Shown: in pieces, positions 55,187 to 64,000 of the stretch
Numbering within the stretch: the stretch's first letter is position 1
How the letters are laid out: the number at the start of each line of letters is the position of its first letter
DNA from: Amia ocellicauda
Taxonomy: Eukaryota > Chordata > Actinopteri > Amiiformes > Amiidae
Length of the DNA: 64,000 bases
Direction of reading: 5' to 3'
Assembly (NCBI RefSeq): GCF_036373705.1
Contig: NW_027102782.1
Location: 1-64,000, forward strand
Translations under genes and position numbers: made by a program
The notes under the pieces: generated by a model
Databases searched by the model: none
Told to the model about the DNA's origin: nothing
The model's input: the letters and a program-made list of their open reading frames with translations, nothing else

Positions 55187-55980
55187 TAACGCTTCGATTT
55201 TAGCCAGACATCTAAATTATCTCCACTCAGCATTACAGATAGGTTGCTAAACAAATCATTCCCTCTGAGTTCTAACTGTACAACATCTCGAGGTCTGACC
55301 CTTTCAGCAACCTGTTCAAGCATTTTCTGCAAGGCCTCGTGTATGTTGACAAATATTTCTGCATAATTGTCACAATTTAAAAGTTCTGCAAAATTAAAAC
55401 GCTGAATCATTTCAAAATTGTTATAGGCCGGTCTATCTATAATCACGGGATCACTGGTACTTTTGGACACATCATCATTTTGAACAAAGCCTTCACCCCC
55501 TACATTCTCACAGAGCATGTCCTCCACAGCCTTATCAGTCTCAGAACCCTCCACATTCCGAACACCCCCACTGCTGACATCTACAAAACCCCCTTTTTGA
55601 GGAGGCTCATTTAAAGCCTGTAAAAGTCCTTCAAAGATATCCAACCGGTTAATGTCAAGACCCTCCTCTATAGTGATGGCTGCTTCTGCCGCCATCCTGT
55701 GTTCTAATTGTCTCAAATCATTTATGATAGGGGCAGAATTTGGTCGGGGTAGCTCCTCCAAAGCCTCCACCATTTCAAACAAATCGGGGTGAACTAGGGG
55801 GTGAACCTCTATAAGCGCTACCGGTGGGAGGTGGTTATTTAGATCATTGACCATCTGTAACAGGTCGGGGTTCACCGGTAAGTCTGTTAATTCACATTCT
55901 ATCGGTGGTAATTGGGGGTTATTTAAATCATTTATCATTTGTAATAGTTCCAGGTTCATTGGGACATCAGAGGAGTTCAC
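55162..55980 (-). CDS. Acidic triplicated-motif protein, copy D
   Basis: 272 residues, nearly identical to 27359-28177. Confidence 0.6.
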   Translation of the reverse strand: MNSSDVPMNLELLQMINDLNNPQLPPIECELTDLPVNPDLLQMVNDLNNHLPPVALIEVHPLVHPDLFEMVEALEELPRPNSAPIINDLRQLEHRMAAEAAITIEEGLDINRLDIFEGLLQALNEPPQKGGFVDVSSGGVRNVEGSETDKAVEDMLCENVGGEGFVQNDDVSKSTSDPVIIDRPAYNNFEMIQRFNFAELLNCDNYAEIFVNIHEALQKMLEQVAERVRPRDVVQLELRGNDLFSNLSVMLSGDNLDVWLKSKRYCKVTQPS

Positions 55981-56142
55981 AACAGGGCCGGGGATGTTCT
56001 CTCGGGAAGGTCTTTTTGGGGCCCTAGCTTGTTCATAATCCTTTAGTTTGTGAGTTCTTTTACCAAGTCAGGACATTTTTTAATTTATTTTTTATTTTTC
56101 CAACAACCCACAATAGTAAGGCGTTTTGTGTCTATTAAAACA

Positions 56143-58182
56143 TTAAATACGGTACAATTCGTTAGTAAGGGTATTAACAAGGATGTTTTGGCTCTCTATC
56201 ACCAGGTTTTGCCCCACTAACACAAGTCTTTGATTTTGTAACAAAGTATGTAGCAACTCATGCCGACCTTCAGGATGTAGCTCCGGGGGCTGGTGGCCTG
56301 GCTCAGCTTCAAAGGATGGTCGCTCCGGTAAATCTCGGTCGAAGGAGGCAGGGAGCGAGCGTATACTCATGGACGGAGACCAAGAAGGCCTTTGCGGTGA
56401 CACCCTGGCCAAGCGCGGGGTACTGTTCCGCGTTTCTGTAGCCAAGAAACGGGTCTGGGGGGACGATGTTGAAACCAGGCCGTCGTTGGGTGGTGTGTCA
56501 GCCCTGACTGACGGCAACCCCTGAGGTTGTTGGATGCCTGTATTTGTTCCGCCCGACAATGCGGCGGGCTGAATCTGGGGTGTTGAATTACCCCCAGAAG
56601 GCTGTGGCCTGAGTAGATGTTGGGGGGTCTCCAAGACCACCGTGGGGGATCCTCTCGGTGATCTCACCGGGGAAGATGTTTGATCCCACTTAGACGGGGT
56701 AATTGTCCTCAATAGCTCATTCACAGAATGACTATCCCAAGAGTCTTGGGAAGAATAAAAATATACATTACATTTACATCTTTAAACGGTGACAGAAATC
56801 AAACTTAAAACAACATGTCCAGGACATTCAAAACCTTTAGCTTTTTTAGACCTTTGAAAATAGCCTTAGACATTCACTACAACGCCTTATTATTTACAGA
56901 CAATATATTTATTAGGACTTGATAATAAATGTAAAACAGAGAAGCCGCTGTAAATAAACTGTTTCTTAAATGTTTCTTTAAAAACTGTAATATTGTTAAT
57001 AAAACACACACACACACAACAACATTTCATTTTTAATCGAACCTTCCAAGTGTAAACGCTTCCTGATCCCGGGACTTCCTGTTTCACAAACGTTTTCACG
57101 ATCTGTTTAAATATTAAATACAATGAACACCTTCAAGCCTTTTCCTACAACCACTTTAAAACAGAAGTATAATAGCGGGATATAAGCCAAACAACTTACT
57201 AAACCCTTTCGGACGGCTTTACTTCCTAACCAGACGGTACAGCAATCGGTCATTTCTAAACACGTTCCCCAGAAACAAGCCTAGACCTGTCCGGACTTCT
57301 AAAGATCTTTCCCAGAACCCCCCGCCCTACAGGAAACGGTCACCCATCGCTTAAATATTAGCCCTCAACGGGCAAAAAAGCCCTTTTAAAAACATTAAAG
57401 TTTGAAAGATCTTACTTACCTCCACAGAATAATCGTTTCTTATGTTTTTCGGCTGGTTTAGCTTTTTGCACCGCTGTGAAGGTAAGAGACATGTTTAACC
57501 TTTAACCACACCGCTTTATAAAAAGCTTTAACCTCTTACAGGCTGCAGATATATACTCACAGCTATCAGATACCGGGGCTGACGGCCTTTCAGATTCTTG
57601 AAAGGTTACGGTTCTCGAAGGTAAAACGAAACAAGCCCTCGATGTGGAAGGCCTTTCGTTGTCTCGAACCACGTTTCTTAATACTGTTAGACAGGATAAT
57701 TTTTTTAAATTAACAAAACTGGACTCAAACATCTTACAGAAACGTTATACAAACAAACAGGGGTTTAGTTCTTACCCGGTCGGCAGACAGCCTGTCTAGG
57801 GACAACCACTTCTCTTGGTCGATCCTCGGAGACATTAATCACAGGCCTTTCGATAGTTTCTGTGTAATTAAAGAGACCGGCATTAATATATATTAAAACG
57901 TTTTCATAACTCTAATGAGCCGCTTCAAAACCACACACACCCATGCATAAGAACCCATGAGCGCAAACACAAAAATCTTACCGTCGTTGTTCCAGATGAT
58001 CTCCTCAGCGTTGGGAATTAACTCCTGTTGACTGGCTGAAAAATAATTTTACAGAACTTAAAACAGATGTTATAGCCTTATTTACAATACATGCACACAA
58101 CACGCTCTGAGTCAATGAAAATAATCTGAAGACTTGCCTAAAAACTCGTTTAAATCGAATCGCTGATGTTGTTTCCGGACAT
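56143..58182 (-). CDS. Probable multi-exon Polinton gene, copy D
   Basis: Same exon-like segments and splice-like signals as copy B. The last exon is open and ends NELYRI at 56143. Damage elsewhere makes the whole a fossil. Confidence 0.5.
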
Positions 58183-58759
58183 TGTTGATCTTTAGTCTTA
58201 AATCGAAAGGTCAGTGTGAGTCTGTCGAGCTGAAGACCAGACCTTCATACTTATACTGATGGCCACATGCCGGATCTGCTTGTAAGGCATTGTTCTGGTC
58301 TGGCCTTTGTGCCACCCTGTTACCAATTAACATATCAAAACCAACCAATAAAATGACACTGCATCAAATTTCAAATAGAAACCAAGATGGAGACGATCTC
58401 TCTCCTCTCTACTCTAAACTTTTATTAGAACCTTTTGGTCTCTCAAAAAAACATTTTTAAGCATCAAGACCTATAGTCAACAACCACTAAGAATATTTCA
58501 GGCCTTTATAAGCGCTAAAAAACAACCTGAGCCTAGAAAATAACTATAAAGATCAAAAAGAACTAGCACTTTTACAGTGATTTTTTTATTTATTTTTTAT
58601 AGCGATGCTTTGTTTGGTATTAAACAAGTCACAAACTACTCAGAACAGCGTTTATCCCCGCAAAAGAGATATTTGGGTTTATTTTACAAAGCTTATAAAT
58701 TATATAGGTTAAAAGTATTCTGAATGTTTTGATATCACACGCCATACCTACTGTTGTCT
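58183..58759. other. Right arm of copy D, no gene
   Basis: Non-coding; same content as the right arm of copy A and cut at the same junction. Confidence 0.6.
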
Positions 58760-58829
58760 TCTACACCTTACGGTAGCAACAAATCTAACTACTGCTTTAC
58801 TTTAACAATAATAATGACGGCGACCACGA

Positions 58830-58892
58830 TGACAACAAGAACAACAACAACAACAACAACAACAACATCATCATCATCATCATCATCAGATT
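58830..58892. repeat. CAA/TCA microsatellite
   Basis: Longer than its counterpart at 14215-14262 although the flanks match. Confidence 0.8.
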
Positions 58893-59052
58893 TTAATTAA
58901 AAGTGGCTACACCAGCGTTTACAATTTCAACCTGTCGACGGACGGACGCTCTGAGTGCATCGATTACGGGCACTCCAATGAAGAAAAGACACCCACCGCC
59001 TCCGGGGAACCACGAGGGCAAGCATGACGAAAAGGGCCAGCCCACAGTAGGC

Positions 59053-59125
59053 TGTTTCCGCCCGGTTTCGAACCGGGGACCTTTCGCGCGTTAGGCAAAC
59101 GTGATAACCGCTACACTACGGAAAC
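59053..59125 (-). tRNA. tRNA-Val (AAC)
   Basis: 73 nt, near consensus, with one anticodon-stem G-U pair. A TTTT run lies about 20 nt past the 3' end on the minus strand. Likely functional. Confidence 0.82.
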
Positions 59126-59497
59126 TGACACCGCTGCCTCTTGCTTCAAATGGTTACCGTTAAAGCCTGCTGGTAAAACGGGCTCAGGTGTTTCAGGTCG
59201 GCTAGGCTGTGAGATGTCGTCTGAAGTGCGGCGAAAGGATGCCATTTTCACTAACCTGTTTGGCATTGCTAAAGGGCACATCAGGACACTTCGGAAACTC
59301 TTTTAAAGGCAGGACGCCCTGCGCTCTGACAGTGCCTGCACTTAGCCCAACAAGGTGATGCTGAATGGCTTGTTCAAACGTCTGGTGGTCTTCCTTCACC
59401 ACCAGACTATCAGAGCTATTGTGCCTTCTACACCTTACGGTAGCAACAAATCTAACTACTGCTTTACTTTAACATTAATAATGACGGCGACTACGAC

Positions 59498-59540
59498 GAC
59501 AACAAGAATAACAACAACAACATCATCATCATCAGATTTT
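59498..59540. repeat. CAA/TCA microsatellite
   Basis: Short tract in an AAC-type spacer. Confidence 0.75.
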
Positions 59541-59997
59541 AATTAAAAGTGGTTACACCAGCGTTTACAATTTCAACCTGTCGACGGACGGACGCTCTGA
59601 GTGCACCGATTTCGGGACACTTCGGAAACTCTTTCAAAGGCAGGACGACCTGCGCTCTGACAGTGCCTGCGTTTAGCCCAACAAGGTGATGCTGAATGGC
59701 TTGTTCAAACGGCTGGTGGTCTTCCGTCACCACCAGACTATCAGAGCTATACTGCACCTTCAACTAGATAAGAGTAACAGCAATGTCGCCGATCCTGCTA
59801 CGGTCGTATTGTAACAGCAACAACATGTATCGATTTTAAAAGTGTCAGTTCCAGTGCCTCACAAAGCTACCCTTCTGCGATCGTTTGTTCTCAAGGTCAG
59901 GATTTCTTGCCACTCCGAGGAAGAGAAAACGACGGCCGGCCTTGGAGCAGAGAGATGGCGACGGGTAACACGGCACTGGCACGCGTGCACCGCGGGT

Positions 59998-60070
59998 TGT
60001 TTCCGCCCGGTTTCGAACCAGGGACCTTTCGCGTGTGAGGCGCACGTGATAGCCACTACACTACGGAAAA
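59998..60070 (-). tRNA. tRNA-Val (CAC), diverged
   Basis: 73 nt. The first acceptor base and one anticodon-stem base are changed, each losing a pair. Anticodon and T loop are intact. Activity uncertain. Confidence 0.65.
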
Positions 60071-60359
60071 CGACCCGTCCTGGCGTTTCGAATGCCTCCC
60101 ATCGAAGCAGGCTGATAAAACGCGCACAGGCGTTTCCCGTGGGCCAGCCTGTGAGATAAAGGTTTCTATTTTCACTGACCTATTTTGCATTGCTAAAGGG
60201 CACATCAGGACACTTCGGAAACTCTTTCAAAGGCAGGACGCCCTGCGCTCTGACAGTGCCTGCACTTAACCCAACAAGGTGATGCTGAATGGCTTGTTCA
60301 AACGGCTGGTGGTCTTCCGTCTCCACCAGACTATGAGAGCTATACTGCGCCTTCAACTA

Positions 60360-60365
60360 CATAAG
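60360..60365. repeat. CATAAG flank, left of copy E
   Basis: Same target flank as copies B, C and D. Confidence 0.75.
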
Positions 60366-60550
60366 AGTAGATAGTAGGGTTTTTTGGGCGCGGCCTATTT
60401 TGTTATGACGTATGCCCTAAGCTTATTAATATTCCTACGTCATAATTGGGGGGCGTGATTTTAGGTAGAGTTATTTCCTTAATTATTCCTACGTCATATC
60501 CGTCAGAAAGTGTGCACCCATAAAACCCTGAACAACAAGGCCACCCATAA
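60366..60550 (+). repeat. Left terminal inverted repeat, copy E
   Basis: Same 185-bp terminus. Confidence 0.9.
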
Positions 60551-60668
60551 ATACCCCCACCCCTCTGAAGGCAACGCCCCGAAACTCTCCTCTCTATTTA
60601 AGAACCCGCGCTTCTTTTAGGCAATACCTCTTTAATTCTCAGCTTCTGAAACATCCCGCTTCTTCAAC

Positions 60669-61073
60669 ATGTCCAGCGACATCAACATGAAACCCCGCAA
60701 GAAACAATCCCGGGCAAGGGTTCCTGTACTCACCAATTTGAAGATTGAACGCTCCTGGGTGTTGTTCTGGGGGGCTCGACGGGGTTACCGCTTTAAAAGG
60801 GATCCCAGCTATGTTGGAGTGGAGCTTCTTGCTTTGGGAGAGAAGGAGGGTACGTTGGAACCTTTTGAGACGGTAATTGAATACTCTTATGAGGACTGGT
60901 TGAAGGTGATGGCCTGGAGAGATCTGGGGCTTGTGGATAAGACTCTAGAAGGCTTGCAAGAGGGTCCAAGAGAATGCGAAATGGAGTCTCCGACTCAGGG
61001 TTTTGAAAGGTGTGAATGGGAAAGCTTGCAGAACTACGACAGACGACGTGTGGGGTTTTGGAGGGGGGTCTGA
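60669..61073 (+). pseudogene. Polinton protein 1, copy E (short form)
   Basis: 134 residues, same short form as copy C. Confidence 0.7.
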
Positions 61074-61176
61074 CGGCTCAGGGGCTACTCTCTTCTAAGA
61101 GGGCGGTGTGTCGTGACGTAGTGAAGAGATAGGATAAAAGGTGCAACAATTCATTCATGGTTTAAAATTAAAGAGA

Positions 61177-62025
61177 ATGTCTTACCCGAAAGCTGCGGAC
61201 GTCGACAGGCTCTACAGGCCTCTTCAAACCCGGGATCACCCCTGGTTCTATTCCCCAGATTTTGTATACACTCTGGAACCCTTTGACTGTGGTTACTCTC
61301 CAAGACCTCAGACCCCGGTCCCTCAGGACGAAACAACATGCGGTGCGATGGATGTCCAAATGAGTCTCGGGGATCCCCAGCCTCTGGAGCTCATGGAGGG
61401 CCTTGATTTTGCCGAACTGTCTACCGTCTGTGCGTCTCAGGAGGGGGTCAGTCCAATGGATGGAGAAACACCCCACAAACCACCAGGCGACCCAATGAGC
61501 ATCGGACTGTCCCGGGGGCGTGATGAAGACGCAGGATTTTTGCCCGGGGTATGTGACCAAGTAAGCAGAGTGGTTAAAAGCACCCTGGTGTATATTCTGA
61601 GTGCTCTCATCGACCGAGCTCTGAAAGAAGTCTGTCGGGGGTGTGAAGTGAATCACCCCAGTCAGTTGAGACACAGTTGTTTGTTTGAACCAGACCGTTA
61701 CTATTTCCTGTTCTATTTCAACGTGTTTTACAGAAGACTGAACAAACCGTGGCTGAAACCGGCACTAATCAAGGCGCTCTCTTACTCCCACATACATGTC
61801 ACTGTGGGACAAGTCCAGAAAATCATAGATGAGATTTTGCTGGAGCTGAAAAAGGAGCCGTTTATAATAGAGAAACTTGGGCAGCTGCTCAATGACCTGG
61901 ATGAGCCGAGTAGAAAAACCGCTGGCAAGCTAAAAGCTTATTTCTTCCGTAAAGAAGTTAAAGCTGGGGGCAGCGACGAAGAATTCGACATCTACGCCAC
62001 TGATTCAGACTCTGACCTGAACTAA
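61177..62025 (+). CDS. Polinton protein 2, copy E; looks whole
   Basis: 282 residues from MSYPKAADVD. Shares MDGETPHKP with copy C only. Confidence 0.75.
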   Translation: MSYPKAADVDRLYRPLQTRDHPWFYSPDFVYTLEPFDCGYSPRPQTPVPQDETTCGAMDVQMSLGDPQPLELMEGLDFAELSTVCASQEGVSPMDGETPHKPPGDPMSIGLSRGRDEDAGFLPGVCDQVSRVVKSTLVYILSALIDRALKEVCRGCEVNHPSQLRHSCLFEPDRYYFLFYFNVFYRRLNKPWLKPALIKALSYSHIHVTVGQVQKIIDEILLELKKEPFIIEKLGQLLNDLDEPSRKTAGKLKAYFFRKEVKAGGSDEEFDIYATDSDSDLN

Positions 62026-62037
62026 GGGACTTTGAAC

Positions 62038-62430
62038 ATGGGGAATGTTCTGGACTGCTTCTGCAACTGGTTCTGTCATCAACACTCAGCAGCTAACCTG
62101 AGAGCGCTATTACACCATGTGCTTGACAGAAAAGTAGCCAACGCGAGCCTTTTCTCTACAGATTTAACCATCGATGAGGATCAACTTTCAAACCTGGAAA
62201 AGTGAATGGCTGCTGTAACAAAGACCGGGGGGTACGAACACTGGGATGAAGGGCTCAAGGGGGCCAAGAATGATATTAGGCCATTTCATCAACATCTGTA
62301 TGACCTTTTACTGAGCATGTTTAATACACCTCTGTTTACTTTTAAAATAGGTCATATTGTTGTTTTATTTACATATGTAACTGAGGTGTGTGCCTACAAG
62401 ATAAAGAAACAGGTATATTTGTTGATATAG
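62038..62430 (+). pseudogene. Small MGNV protein locus, copy E
   Basis: Homologue of 17536-17933. Broken. Confidence 0.65.
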
Positions 62431-62602
62431 ATCAAGTAACCAATCATCTGATTTCTTTTTGTCTGGACCGTAGAAAAAATTGTTGTGTATGTTATACTTT
62501 TCTCAAATGTCTAAAAAGTGGTATCTGCTCTCCTGAAGTTGAATAAAAAACCTTGTATAAAAACTTTGCGCATAGTGTGGGTCTGTGTGGTTATTTGACA
62601 GA

Positions 62603-63694
62603 ATGACTCGGCAAGCTCCCCAAATGCAGGAACTATACTACAACCCAGCCAAGATTGGGGGTTTGGCGGGTAAGAAGGGTTTTCAAAGAGGACTCGCTGA
62701 GGCCGGAGTGAAGGTTAATGATGTGGTTGTTTCAGAATGGTTACAGGAACAAGACGCCTATACCTTACATAAACCTCTCAGGATTAACTTTAAAAGAAAC
62801 CGCGTATATGCAACTGACATAGATTCACAATGGCAAATGGATCTAGTCGATATGTCAAATTTATCAAAACATAACAATGGTCACAAATTGATGTTGATGT
62901 GTATCGATGTGTTATCAAAATATGCCTGGGCTCGCATTCTACATAATAAAACAGGTCGGGCGGTGACAAGGGCCTTTGAGGATATATTGTCCCAGGGTCG
63001 ATGTCCTAAAAAACTGCAGACTGATAAAGGAAAAGAGTTTCTCAACAGAGAATTTCAGAATCTACTGAAGAGACACAAAATACATCATTTCACCACCGGT
63101 AATGAGCTTAGGGCATCGGTAGTGGAGAGGTTTAACCGCACCATAAAGACCAAAATGTGGAGATATTTTACAGCGGTCAACACGTTCAAGTATTTTGATA
63201 AAGTTCAAGATTTTATCGATGCTTACAACCAAGGGTATCACACCAGTATTAAAATGAAGCCTTTAGATGTTGATCAAAGTAATTCTTTTAAGGTCTATAA
63301 AAAATTATACCGACCATTTATTAAGAAGGGAAAAACTACTTATTAGTTCAACATCGGTGATGTGGTTCGCGTTTCAAAGCTAAGGAGTACTTTTGCCAAA
63401 GGTTATGAACAAACATTTTCTGACGAATATTTTACAGTTACCGAACAGTTGGGTAGAGACCCCCCCGTGTACCGGTTAAAAGACTATGACAGGGAGGATA
63501 TAGAAGGAACGTTTTACGAAGCCGAGTTACAAAAAATTATTGTGGGTAAAGACAGTGTATACAGAGTTGAAAAGATATTAGCTGAAAAAACCCAGAACCG
63601 GAAAAAATATGTGTTGATGAAATGGCTTGGATGGCCTGAAAAGTTCAATAGTTGGGTCCCGGAACAACAGGTTTGCGATATTCAATCCTTATAA
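62603..63694 (+). pseudogene. Integrase locus, copy E (broken)
   Basis: Homologue of 18106-19197. About one break. Confidence 0.85.
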
Positions 63695-63698
63695 CAAC

Positions 63699-64000
63699 AT
63701 GCCCGCGGGTGTGTTGGGGGCATTACTTTCGATTCTCAAGATGGAATCAGGAGGCTTCTACGTGACTCTACCCAGTAATGCCTCTCTCGATATATATCCT
63801 AAAAATGAAATATCCAGTTACACGGTACAATTTGGAAAATCTATAGATCTAAGGGGGTCGTGGGAAGTGGGGTTGGCGGAAATACAGTATCCTTACACTT
63901 GGGCTGTTTTACAAGATAAGGATGCCACCTTCGCCATTTTTGATGATGTTAAAAAGAGTCAATGGACATTCACGATACAAGGAGGTTATTATGACAATGT
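63699..64000 (+). pseudogene. Putative minor capsid protein locus, copy E, cut by window edge
   Basis: Front part with MPAGVLGALL and GGFYVTLPSN; continues past the window. Confidence 0.65.

Larger units (their letters stand above)
43959..58759. mobile_element. Polinton copy D (fossil, right end missing)
   Basis: About 14.8 kb. The left terminal repeat is present; the right arm is cut at the same base as in copy A and joined to the same array sequence. Gene order as copy B. Protein 1, integrase, protease, MEYAQK, small basic and ATPase loci look whole or nearly so; polymerase and protein 2 are broken. Roughly ten breaks overall. Confidence 0.94.
58760..60359. repeat. tRNA-Val tandem array, segment 5
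   Basis: One AAC-type gene and one CAC-type gene with spacers. The first 0.4 kb closely parallels 14145-14600, so array and Polinton were copied together. No protein gene is supported. Confidence 0.85.
60366..64000. mobile_element. Polinton copy E (left part, runs off the window)
   Basis: Left terminal repeat and the first five loci in the usual order. Closest to copy C. Protein 2 looks whole; protein 1, MGNV and integrase are damaged (about three breaks in the visible part). Confidence 0.93.

Overview
The window reads as vertebrate nuclear DNA, most likely a ray-finned fish. The inference rests on a tandem array of tRNA-Val genes, a Tc1/mariner element with DD36E spacing, and several copies of one Polinton (Maverick), a virus-like DNA element that uses a protein-primed type B polymerase and a retroviral-type integrase. 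No ordinary host protein gene was found.

Layout: 1-673 is the right end of a Polinton whose body lies left of the window (copy 0). 674-1694 is tRNA-Val array. 1695-14144 is Polinton copy A, which lacks both termini. 14145-15755 is array. 15762-31828 is copy B, the only copy with both 185-bp terminal inverted repeats and a perfect 6-bp target duplication (CATAAG). 31835-33853 is array. 33860-40124 is copy C, left portion only. 40125-43952 is array interrupted by a 1,185-bp DD36E transposon. 43959-58759 is copy D, with a left terminus but a cut right end. 58760-60359 is array. 60366-64000 is the left part of copy E, which runs off the window.

Inside the Polinton the left half is read rightward: two unrecognised proteins, a small possibly acylated protein, a chromodomain integrase, a putative minor capsid protein, a small basic membrane/DNA-binding-like protein, the double-jelly-roll major capsid protein and an adenain-like protease. 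The right half is read leftward: a probable multi-exon gene near the right end, an acidic protein with a triplicated motif, the polymerase, the packaging ATPase, a small basic protein and a conserved unknown. The two transcription directions meet tail to tail after the protease. The replication, integration and virion gene set is present, but every copy is a fossil: loci look whole in one copy and broken in another.

The array carries 13 tRNA-Val genes or relics, all on the minus strand, of two kinds (anticodons CAC and AAC), in units of about 0.6 kb. Every visible Polinton terminus sits at the same point of the array unit with the same CATAAG flank, and copies A and D share the same truncated right junction. 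The simplest reading is one insertion into a tRNA-Val cluster, followed by amplification of the compound unit.
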